Shown here piece after piece: positions 45,200 through 52,581 of a stretch of 64,000 bases of DNA (the stretch's first letter is position 1; each line of letters begins with the position of its first letter). The notes under the pieces were generated by a model, which was given only the letters and a program-made list of their open reading frames with translations, was not told where the DNA came from and made no database searches. The stretch comes from CAYVFC01 sp964450715. Lineage in GTDB: Bacteria; Myxococcota_A; Polyangia; Polyangiales; JAFGIB01. The DNA lies in assembly GCA_964450715.1 (NCBI GenBank), contig CAYVFC010000003.1, positions 1 to 64,000 on the forward strand, given 5' to 3'. The translations under genes and the position numbers were made by a program.

Positions 45200-46495
45200 A
45201 TGACCCGTCGCTTCTCGAATCGCTTGATAGCCGATTTTTCTCGCATCGCTCGATCCCGGAGTCGCGCATTGTGCGTATGTTGCGCTCTCGCGTTGATTTG
45301 TCTCTCCTGCTCGATCGAGCCGACGCAGCCGGACTGGTCCGGGATAAGCGGGATGGACGGTTCGGTAGCGGGCAACGGCGGCAACGGCGGACAAAACATG
45401 GACGCGGGTCCGGGCGGCTCGGGAGGCACTGGCGGTGCTGGTGGTGCCGGTGGACAGGGTGGAGCGTCGGGCACGGGCGGCCAGGGCGAGGCCGGCGGCG
45501 GAACGGCGGAATACGACGACGCGGGCAACGTCACCTACCACGACGGCGACGGGGGCGTCTGTACTTCCATGGGACAGCGGGCCGAGAACAAGGTGCAGCC
45601 GGCCGATATCATCATCGCCGTCGACCAGTCGGGGAGCATGGATCTGGAGACGGCGTGGGTGCAGCAGCAGCTGAACGACTTTGCCAGCCTGATCACCGCG
45701 GCCGGTATCGACGCGCACGTGGTTTTGATCGCCAGCCGGACCTCGGACAACGCGATGTGCGTGCCGCCGCCGCTGGCCGGACCCAGCTGCGCCGATAACC
45801 TGCCGGTTTTCCTGCAGGTGGACGACGGGGTGGGCAGCCACAACGCTCTGGTCAAGATCACCGGGCACGTCGCCAACTACAGCGCAATCCTGCGGCCCGA
45901 CGCCTCCAAGCACTTCGTGGTCATCTCCGATGACGAATCGACCGAGATGACCGCGGCCGCCTTTGACGCCCAGATCCGCGCGGCCGACCCGGTGCTGTTC
46001 GCCTCCTACGTCTTCCACGCCATCTACTCCTTTGCCGATCCCATCTCCTCCTGCTTCACCGGCAGCCCCTGCTGCGGCATTTCCGCCGCCCCGGGCCTGG
46101 TCTACCAGCAGCTGGTCGACCAGACCGGAGGCGTGTCCGGCGACCTGTGCGCGCAGAACTTCCTGCCGGTCTGGAACGCCGTGGCCACCACGGTGATCGA
46201 GAGCAGCGGCCTGGCCTGCGAATGGGATATCCCGGATCCGCCCGACGGGGAGAGCTTCGATCCCGCCCTGGTCAACGTCAACTTCAGCACCCCGAGCGCG
46301 CCCGGGCAGTCCATCGGTTTCGTGCAGGTGCCCGACGACTGCGTGCGGACCTCAGACGGCTGGTACTACGATGACAACGATGCCCCGACCCGCATCTTCT
46401 TCTGCCCCGAGACCTGCCAGCGGATCCAGGGGCAGATCGACGCCGCGGTCGATATCGAGTTCGGCTGCAAGCAGGTCATGGCCCCACTGGAGTAG
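45200..46495 (+). CDS. Secreted VWA-type lipoprotein
   Basis: 431 residues, GGAG upstream. A long basic n-region and hydrophobic segment end in LICLSC, possibly a weak lipobox (Cys37). A Gly-rich linker of about 60 residues leads to a von Willebrand A-type domain with ADIIIAVDQSGSMDLE (MIDAS D-x-S-G-S), HFVVISDDEST, and a Cys-rich region CFTGSPCCG. The C-terminal ~120 residues (from VIESSGLACEWDIPDPPDGE) match the Cys-containing end common in myxobacterial VWA lipoproteins. It probably binds a ligand or metal at the cell surface. Confidence 0.8.
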   Translation: MTRRFSNRLIADFSRIARSRSRALCVCCALALICLSCSIEPTQPDWSGISGMDGSVAGNGGNGGQNMDAGPGGSGGTGGAGGAGGQGGASGTGGQGEAGGGTAEYDDAGNVTYHDGDGGVCTSMGQRAENKVQPADIIIAVDQSGSMDLETAWVQQQLNDFASLITAAGIDAHVVLIASRTSDNAMCVPPPLAGPSCADNLPVFLQVDDGVGSHNALVKITGHVANYSAILRPDASKHFVVISDDESTEMTAAAFDAQIRAADPVLFASYVFHAIYSFADPISSCFTGSPCCGISAAPGLVYQQLVDQTGGVSGDLCAQNFLPVWNAVATTVIESSGLACEWDIPDPPDGESFDPALVNVNFSTPSAPGQSIGFVQVPDDCVRTSDGWYYDDNDAPTRIFFCPETCQRIQGQIDAAVDIEFGCKQVMAPLE

Positions 46496-46546
46496 GTAGC
46501 GGCAAGTCCGGCAACGCGGTATATAGCCTGCCCGGAGAAGCCGAGC

Positions 46547-47242
46547 ATGGACGCGTTTGACCAGGATGCCCTGAACAGCTTCATCATCGACAACGGCGTC
46601 ATCGGTTTCTTCCCCGAGGGCAGGACGCTCAAGTCCGGAAGGTTCTCTTATTGGTATGCGAACTGCCGGAACCTGGCCTCGAGCGTCGGGCGGATCGACC
46701 GTACCGCCGATTTCCTCATCGCCTTTCTGGCCGCGCGCAGCCTTGTCTGCGACTACGTATACGGGGTGCCGGCCGGCATTACCGGTTTGGCCACCGTGGT
46801 CAATTACAAGCGGGGGATGGCCGGTGATCGCGAGCACCGGGTGGTGATAGGAAGGGAGAAACCCAAGCAGCACGGCGACCCTCGCGACCGGTACTTCATC
46901 GGAAAGGTCGAGCCGGGCGACCGGGTGGTGGTGATCGAGGACGTGACCACCACCGGCGGCTCCATGCTCAAGAGCCTCGGAGCCCTGGCCGAGGCCGGGG
47001 TCGAGGTGGCGGCAGTGGTCTCGATCGTCGACCGGATGGAGAGGCGGGACGACGGCAAGAGCGTGGCCGAGTGCGTGCAGCAGAGAGGATCGGTCTACCA
47101 CTCGATGACCGACGCGGATCAGCTCATCCCGCTGGCCATCGCCCGGTACCGTCCCGACGCGGATTTCCTTCGGCAATTCCAGCAGAGGTACAACCAGTAC
47201 GCGCTGAAAACGATCGAGGTGGCGCCCAGGGAAGGTTCCTGA
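46547..47242 (+). CDS. pyrE: Orotate phosphoribosyltransferase
   Basis: 231 residues. The PRPP-binding motif RVVVIEDVTTTGGSM (126-140) is intact and the N-terminal part has LKSGRFSYWYANCRN and YGVPAGITGLATV, the orotate phosphoribosyltransferase pattern. It makes orotidine 5'-phosphate from orotate and PRPP in pyrimidine biosynthesis. Its stop overlaps the next start (TGATG-type arrangement), and the operon continues with the decarboxylase and the dehydrogenase fusion. Confidence 0.92.
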   Translation: MDAFDQDALNSFIIDNGVIGFFPEGRTLKSGRFSYWYANCRNLASSVGRIDRTADFLIAFLAARSLVCDYVYGVPAGITGLATVVNYKRGMAGDREHRVVIGREKPKQHGDPRDRYFIGKVEPGDRVVVIEDVTTTGGSMLKSLGALAEAGVEVAAVVSIVDRMERRDDGKSVAECVQQRGSVYHSMTDADQLIPLAIARYRPDADFLRQFQQRYNQYALKTIEVAPREGS

Positions 47243-47997
47243 TGGTGGAGCTGAGCGAACGCGAACGGGAAGCCCGCAAGAAGCTCTGCCTTCCCCTGGA
47301 CGGCCTGCAGACGATTGGGCAGGTCGAACAGCGGATCGAAGAGCTCGCGCCCTTGGTGGGGCTTTTCAAGATCGGCAAGGAGTCCTTCGTCCGTTTCGGC
47401 CCCGAGGTCGTCCGCCTGGTGCAGCGGCGCGGCGCCGAGGTCTTCCTCGATCTCAAGTTCCACGACATTCCCAATACGGTCGCCGGGGCCGCGCGGGCGG
47501 CCGCCGAGCTGGGCGTGTTCCTGTTTAATGTCCACGCCTCGGGCGGCCTGGAGATGATGACGGCGGCGGTCCAGGCGGCCAGGTCGGTGGCCCTCGGCGG
47601 CGGTGCGCCGCCGGCGAGGGTGGTCGCGGTGACGGTCCTTACCAGTCTTGATCGGGGTATACTCAACGGCGAGCTCAGGGTCGAAGGCTCCGTGGAGGAG
47701 CAGGTACTGCACCTGGCCCGCCTGGCGGTGCGGGCGGGGTGTGACGGTATCGTCTGCTCGGCCGCGGATTTGCGGGCGATCCGGCCGAGCCTGCCCGAGG
47801 GCTTTCTCTACGTCACCCCGGGCATCAAGGGCCCCGCCACCGCGGCCGGGGCGGACCAGAAGCGGGTCTTCACTCCCGGCAAGGCGCTGCGCGCCGGCGC
47901 CGGCATCCTGGTGGTGGGCCGGGCGATCACCGCCGCGGCCGACCCGGTGCAGGCGGCGCGCGAGGTGCTGCGCGACATGAGCGAAGATGCGCTCTAG
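47242..47997 (+). CDS. pyrF: Orotidine-5'-phosphate decarboxylase
   Basis: 251 residues from the ATG at 47242-47244, which overlaps the pyrE stop by one base; the longer open frame upstream reads through pyrE and is not real. Catalytic DLKFHDIPNTV (Lys and Asp), LFNVHASGG, and GIKGPATAAGADQKR are those of OMP decarboxylase. It converts OMP to UMP. Its end overlaps the next gene by 11 bases. Confidence 0.92.
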   Translation: MVELSEREREARKKLCLPLDGLQTIGQVEQRIEELAPLVGLFKIGKESFVRFGPEVVRLVQRRGAEVFLDLKFHDIPNTVAGAARAAAELGVFLFNVHASGGLEMMTAAVQAARSVALGGGAPPARVVAVTVLTSLDRGILNGELRVEGSVEEQVLHLARLAVRAGCDGIVCSAADLRAIRPSLPEGFLYVTPGIKGPATAAGADQKRVFTPGKALRAGAGILVVGRAITAAADPVQAAREVLRDMSEDAL

Positions 47998-49669
47998 GGA
48001 TAGTATAATAAAATACTTGCTGAGCGAGGAGATCATCTTCGCCACCGTGTCCGGGATCCTGACCACCAAGCCCGAGCTCATCCGGCTGGTCGATCGAACC
48101 ATCCCCCAGATCGGGATCATCACCACCAAGAGCTACCAGGTCCTGCCCAATCCCGGGAACCGGGAACCGATCATCGTAGAAGCCGGGGTGGGAAACTTCG
48201 GAAACGCAGTTGGGCTGCGCAATCCCGGTATGGAGGCCGGAAGCCGAGAGCTGAGCCGGTTCGAGCTCAGAGCGCTGCTCAACGTATCGCTTTCAGCCAG
48301 CTGCCCCGAGGACTTCGTCATTCTGGCGGAGAAGTTCGCCGATATAGCCGACCTCCTGGAGCTGAACTTTTCCTGCCCCCACGCCCGGGAGGGCTTCGGC
48401 TCCAGCATCGGCTCCGACGCGCGGTTGGTAGGGCAATACCTGACGGTCATACGACGCGCGACCGACGCGGTTCTCTTTGCCAAGCTAACGCCGAACGTCG
48501 AGAACATCGGCGAGATCGCCCGCGCGGCGGTGGCGGCCGGGGCGGACGGGATCGTCGCCATCAACACGGTCGGGCCCGAGCTGTACCTGGAAGAGAGCAG
48601 CGGAAAACCGCTTCTCAACAACCCGCGGGGCCACCGGGGCGGCAAGTCCGGCGAGTGGATCCGTGAGATCGCCCTGGAGAAGGTGAGGGAGATCCGGCGG
48701 GCGGTGGGCGATGGCGTTCCCGTCATCGGCATGGGCGGGGTCACCTACGGGCAGGACGTCCGGAACATGATCTCGGCCGGGGCCAATGCGGTGGGCATCG
48801 GCAGCGTCCTGGCCCGGATCGAACCGGAAAAGCGGCCCGATTACTTCGCGGCGCTCATCGCTGACGTCGAAACCGGGAGCGATGCCGCCGGCGCCTTCGT
48901 CTCTCGGCAGCGGCTGGGACACTACAGGCCCTACCGAATCGCGCGCATCGAGGAGCACGGCCCGGATCTGCGGGTGTTCGAGCTCGACGGCACGCTCGAC
49001 TACCGAGCGAGCCAGTTCGTCTTCATCTGGCTTTCGGAGATCAGCGCGGAGAAACCCTTTGCCGTGGCCGGCTCCGATCCCTTGACGTTTATCATCCGCA
49101 AGCGCGCTTACCATCCGGCCGAGAACCGGGGGCTTTTCACCCACGAGATCTTCCAGAAACGGGTCGGTGACCGGCTCTTCGTCCGGGGACCGTACGGCCG
49201 GCCCGCGCCGGTTACCCGCAAACCCCGGGCTTGCCTGGTAGTCGGGGGAACCGGGCTAGCGGTAGCGCCCGGGCTGGTTCAGGAGTTGGCCGAAGCCGGC
49301 AAGGACGTCGTCGTCTACTATGGGATCGCCTCTCCCGAACAGGTCGCCTTCCGCGAGTCTATCGAGCGATTTGCCAGGTATATCCCGGTAGCGGATGAAG
49401 GCGTCATCGGTCGGGTGCTACAGGTAATGCAAGCCGATCTGCAGGGCGAGCCGATCGGAGAGTTCTGCTTTTACAACATAGGCCCCGAGCCCATGATGAA
49501 GGCCGCTGCGGAGATCGAGCAGAAGCTGGGCGCCAGCGAGATCTACCTGTCGCTGGAGACCAACACCATGTGCGGCTACGGCATCTGCGGCGAATGCGAA
49601 TGCGGCGGGAGGCTGCCTTGTCGGCAGGGGACCTTTTTTGACTACGAGTTCCTGGTCGGCCGCCTCTAG
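47987..49669 (+). CDS. pyrD: Dihydroorotate dehydrogenase fused to a PyrK-type electron-transfer subunit
   Basis: 560 residues. Residues 1-300 are a class 1 dihydroorotate dehydrogenase barrel (LELNFSCPHAREGFGSSIGS with Cys130 as the catalytic-type base, AKLTPNVENIGEIARAAV, GKPLLNNPRGHRGGKSGEWI, GMGGVTYGQDV). After a short linker, residues 305-560 form the FAD/NAD- and [2Fe-2S]-binding PyrK module: LRVFELDG, RGPYGRPAPV, VVGGTGLAVAPGL, and the closing MCGYGICGECECGGRLPC cluster site. In type 1B enzymes these are usually two genes, pyrD and pyrK; here they are one chain, so electron transfer to NAD+ should be intramolecular. It completes the pyrEF operon. Confidence 0.9.
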   Translation: MRSRDSIIKYLLSEEIIFATVSGILTTKPELIRLVDRTIPQIGIITTKSYQVLPNPGNREPIIVEAGVGNFGNAVGLRNPGMEAGSRELSRFELRALLNVSLSASCPEDFVILAEKFADIADLLELNFSCPHAREGFGSSIGSDARLVGQYLTVIRRATDAVLFAKLTPNVENIGEIARAAVAAGADGIVAINTVGPELYLEESSGKPLLNNPRGHRGGKSGEWIREIALEKVREIRRAVGDGVPVIGMGGVTYGQDVRNMISAGANAVGIGSVLARIEPEKRPDYFAALIADVETGSDAAGAFVSRQRLGHYRPYRIARIEEHGPDLRVFELDGTLDYRASQFVFIWLSEISAEKPFAVAGSDPLTFIIRKRAYHPAENRGLFTHEIFQKRVGDRLFVRGPYGRPAPVTRKPRACLVVGGTGLAVAPGLVQELAEAGKDVVVYYGIASPEQVAFRESIERFARYIPVADEGVIGRVLQVMQADLQGEPIGEFCFYNIGPEPMMKAAAEIEQKLGASEIYLSLETNTMCGYGICGECECGGRLPCRQGTFFDYEFLVGRL

Positions 49670-49671
49670 AG

Positions 49672-49705
49672 GTAGGGGCGGGCCTTGCGCCCGCCCTTGA
49701 CTTTT
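49672..49705 (+). terminator. GC-rich hairpin with T-rich tail between convergent pyr and fba genes
   Basis: GGGCGGG and CCCGCCC pair around a CCTTGCG loop (49676-49696), followed by TTGACTTTTT. It lies directly after the pyrD/K stop and before the end of the oppositely read aldolase gene, so it may serve both as terminators. A copy of the same palindrome is at 56488. Confidence 0.7.
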
Positions 49706-49726
49706 TAGGGGAGGGGGCAACGGGGG

Positions 49727-51019
49727 TTAGTCGTCGAAGTCGCCTTCGGGCCCCTTGTCCGTGTCGAGCTGGGCGGCGCGCTCGATGATCTTCTCGCGCG
49801 ACCACTCCGAGGGGTTCTCGAGGCGGCCCACCTTGGGACCGGGATCGTAGCCATTGACCTGCAGGATGTTCTCCACCACCAGGGGGGCGGTGTCCGCCGC
49901 GTCGAAGACATCGGTAAGCAGCGTGTAGACGAATCGCTCCACCGCCCCGGCCATCCGCTCGCGGACCTCGGCCTGCAGCCCTAAAAGCCGGTTCTCGAAG
50001 GGCAGGTTCAGCTTCTTGTAGTCGCCCGCCTTGAGCCCCTTGGACTCGGCGTGGGCGACCATTTCTTTCCAGACCTCGTCGGTCACTCCGTTGCCCTGCA
50101 CCTTGCGGAGCCGGCCCTCTTCCAGGATGGCGTTGCCGAACTCGTTGACATCGACGCCCCAGGATAGCATCTGCAAAGCGGTGGCTACGTTGGCCTTGGT
50201 GGTGCGCGTCTGCTCGGCGATGGCCCGCAGCCGTTCCGAGTTGTTGCCCGAGGTGCCGTGCTGGGCACCGGAAACGCCGTAGGGCTCCAGCGCCTGGTGG
50301 ACGGACGCGGTCAGCCCTACGTCGATGCCGGCGTCGCTCTGCTCGATGCCGTGCGTGGTGCCGTTGTTGAGCGCGATCCAGTCGGGGAAGATGCCGTGTG
50401 CGTTCAGGCCCTGGATGAGGAAACGGGCCTCTGCGGGCGTGGAGAGCCCCGCCGCTCCTTTGATCTCGCCCACCTCGGTTTCCAGCCCGGCCCAGCTCGG
50501 GATGCAGGGATTGATCTCGATGTTGGCTGAAAGGTTGTCCGCGTCCGGCTGGTGGGAAGCGTCGACGGCGATGGAGGTAATACCAGCATCAAACAGCGAC
50601 GGGATCTCGGTCTTGGCCCATTCCAGGTCCTTTGCGTTTTTGATCCCGTAGTGATCGGCGTGGACCGCCACCGGGACGGTGATCCCCAGCTCGTTGCAGG
50701 TGCCGTCGACCATGCGGGCCATGTTCCAGAGGCTGACCGCACAATAAGCGGCCGCTCCGCCCTCGGACTTGGCTATCTCGATGATGATGGCGGCGTTGGC
50801 CCGCTGGGCGGCCTGCAGTGCGCCGCGCATGACGAAGTAACTGCGGGCGTTGGCGGCGATGGTCATGCATTTGCCCTTGGCAATCATGGCCCGGTCGATG
50901 AACTTTCCGCTGACGATCAGGGCTTGGGAGCCGGGGAAGAGTCGCTGGACGTTGGGGGGACGGCCGATTTTCAGGGCGTTCTTGAAGGCGTTCTTGGAGA
51001 TCTTTTTCCTTTTCGGCAT
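49727..51019 (-). CDS. fba: Class II fructose-bisphosphate aldolase family protein
   Basis: 430 residues with AGAGGAATTC before the ATG. The metal site is clear: VAVHADHYG with catalytic Asp122 and zinc His123, LNNGTTHGIEQ and AQHGTSGNN, plus VDASHQPDADN and IEINPCIPSWAGLETEVGEI. It is longer than the ~345-residue E. coli enzyme because of extra N- and C-terminal segments (C-terminal ~90 residues from LPFENRLLGLQAEVRERM), which matches the long aldolase subgroup of class II. It should interconvert fructose-1,6-bisphosphate and triose phosphates. Its leader holds a terminator-like hairpin. Confidence 0.85.
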   Translation of the reverse strand: MPKRKKISKNAFKNALKIGRPPNVQRLFPGSQALIVSGKFIDRAMIAKGKCMTIAANARSYFVMRGALQAAQRANAAIIIEIAKSEGGAAAYCAVSLWNMARMVDGTCNELGITVPVAVHADHYGIKNAKDLEWAKTEIPSLFDAGITSIAVDASHQPDADNLSANIEINPCIPSWAGLETEVGEIKGAAGLSTPAEARFLIQGLNAHGIFPDWIALNNGTTHGIEQSDAGIDVGLTASVHQALEPYGVSGAQHGTSGNNSERLRAIAEQTRTTKANVATALQMLSWGVDVNEFGNAILEEGRLRKVQGNGVTDEVWKEMVAHAESKGLKAGDYKKLNLPFENRLLGLQAEVRERMAGAVERFVYTLLTDVFDAADTAPLVVENILQVNGYDPGPKVGRLENPSEWSREKIIERAAQLDTDKGPEGDFDD

Positions 51020-51042
51020 GAATTCCTCTTAAGTATAGATAA

Positions 51043-51068
51043 ATTAAATTAAAAAAACCGGCACCCCC
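51043..51068 (-). promoter_or_regulatory. Terminator-like hairpin in the aldolase leader (possible attenuator)
   Basis: Read leftward, ACGGCACGGGGGTGCCGG is followed by TTTTTTT, a canonical intrinsic terminator, about 35 bases before the aldolase ATG. No gene is upstream on this strand, so it is not the end of another transcript. It most likely is part of a transcription-attenuation leader. No known riboswitch was recognised in the preceding 100 bases. Confidence 0.55.
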
Positions 51069-51573
51069 GTGCCGTTTTGTATGCGAGTGTGGCAGCAGGG
51101 GGAAAGACGCCCGCGTTCACAAGGTTCGGGGCGCCGCCGGTTATTTTGATTATACCGCAACACTCACCAGGGAAGAAGGGCCGTCCATATCGGATAGCGC
51201 TTTTTTTATAGGCCGAGGCATCTTTTTTTTCATCGTTCCCAGGCAGGGTATCGGTTTTCGGCCCGGAGCGATTTTTCCGTTTTTACGGCTCTTTCCTGCG
51301 AAGCGCCACCTCTTTTTTCATTTCGAGGAAAATTAGAAAATAAGCTCGCAGCCTTTTGAGATAACAGGCAAAAGGGGTAAAACCATAATCGGTTTTCGTT
51401 CGCGGGCACGAGCGTTGCATGGGCGAAACCGTTTTCGATTTCGCTTCCGGGCACGCGCGTTGCATGGGTCGAAACCGATACTCATGTCGCTCCGGGGCAC
51501 GAGCGTTGCATGCATTCAGCATCCCGTTTCGTGTGACGGTTTTCGATCGCGAGCGACAGGGAAGGAAGATTCG
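51069..51573. other. Gene-free, AT-richer spacer with 45-46-base tandem repeat
   Basis: No gene was seen. Composition is clearly richer in A/T than the rest of the window, with several T-runs. At 51379-51512 three imperfect units of 45-46 bases repeat, each with GGGCACGAGCGTTGCATGGG (near 51404, 51449 and 51495) followed by CGAAACCGTTTTCG-like sequence. The last unit ends about 60 bases before the thymidylate-synthase-like gene. Confidence 0.55.
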
Positions 51574-52566
51574 ATGGACGAGGTCTCGACGCGACAGGCG
51601 CGGATTCCCACCTTGCACGTGGTAGCGGACTCGATTCCGCTGGCTCACTACCGGGCGATGAAGGCGGTATGGGAGCAAGGGATCTCCATGCGCACCGAGT
51701 ACGACCGCCGCGGTCGGAACGGCGAATTCATCGATCCCCCGAGCCGAGAGGCGCGCGTGCTGGTCGAGGTCACCCAACCCTACGCCCAACCGCGCTTTCC
51801 GCCGGTCTCCTTTTGCGAGATCGGGGCCTATATCGCCGAGGTCATGGGCCTGAAGGATCACTACGTGGTGCCCATCGACGAGTTGAAGAAGTGCAAGGAC
51901 GGCGAGCTGACCGCTACCCGCTGGCCTTATACCTACCACCAGAGGCTCTTCGCCCATCCGGCCGAGGACGGATCGGTCGTAGACCAGATGGAGCTGGCGG
52001 TCGGGCGCGTGGCGACCACTCCGTATAGCCGCCGGGCCGTGGCCTCCACCCCGGTGCCCAACCTGGACGTCTTCCTCAAGGAGGACATTCCCTGCCTGCG
52101 CGAGGTGCAGCTCCGCTGCCCCCTGGACGAGAGGGGCAACCGCGTGCTCAACATGAACACGGTCTGGCGCTCGCGCGACCTGTACAAGGCCTGGGCGGAC
52201 AACGTGATCGGCATGACCTTCCTGATGGGAAAGATCGCGCGCGACCTCGAGCAGAGGACCGGCGAGAGGGTCCGCGTGGGCAGTTACGCCGATTACAGCT
52301 TCTCGCTGCACATCTACGGGCAGGACTTCGCGGCCGTGGGAGGGGACGCGGACAGGGGGCTCAAGAGCTTCTTCGACAACTTCGACGAGCGGAAGATCCT
52401 TGAGCGCTCCATGACCAGCGAGCGCGCGCGCGACCTGCTTATCCTGCCGCAGCTCGAGGAGTTACGTACCGAGGCCAAGATAAAGGAGTGGAAGCTCGAC
52501 GACCGGGCTATCGCGCTGCTCGATAGCCTGATCGAAGAGCTGAGCAGCGGCAGGGTCCTGCCCTGA
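51574..52566 (+). CDS. Thymidylate-synthase-superfamily protein
   Basis: 330 residues from the ATG at 51574, preceded by GGGAAGGAAG. The core matches the thymidylate synthase fold: DIPCLREVQLRCPL with a candidate nucleophile Cys174, VLNMNTVWRSRDLYKAWADN (the Q-R-S-x-D region of the dUMP site), then VGSYADYSFSLHIYGQDF with the His-Ile-Tyr (246-248) dUMP-sugar contact. The N-terminal ~150 residues are more divergent than in E. coli ThyA. Whether it makes dTMP or another 5-modified pyrimidine nucleotide cannot be told. It is convergent with the FtsZ-like gene and has no obvious folate-pathway neighbour. Confidence 0.75.
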   Translation: MDEVSTRQARIPTLHVVADSIPLAHYRAMKAVWEQGISMRTEYDRRGRNGEFIDPPSREARVLVEVTQPYAQPRFPPVSFCEIGAYIAEVMGLKDHYVVPIDELKKCKDGELTATRWPYTYHQRLFAHPAEDGSVVDQMELAVGRVATTPYSRRAVASTPVPNLDVFLKEDIPCLREVQLRCPLDERGNRVLNMNTVWRSRDLYKAWADNVIGMTFLMGKIARDLEQRTGERVRVGSYADYSFSLHIYGQDFAAVGGDADRGLKSFFDNFDERKILERSMTSERARDLLILPQLEELRTEAKIKEWKLDDRAIALLDSLIEELSSGRVLP

Positions 52567-52581
52567 ACCCTCCTCGAATTT

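Noticed and set aside
47071..47241. Longer start for the orotidine-phosphate decarboxylase
   Set aside because: It reads through pyrE in another frame; the ATG at 47242 overlapping the pyrE stop fits family length.
51230..51454. Small leftward gene in the AT-rich spacer
   Set aside because: Its product reflects the 45-46-base tandem repeats and has no ribosome binding site or recognisable sequence.
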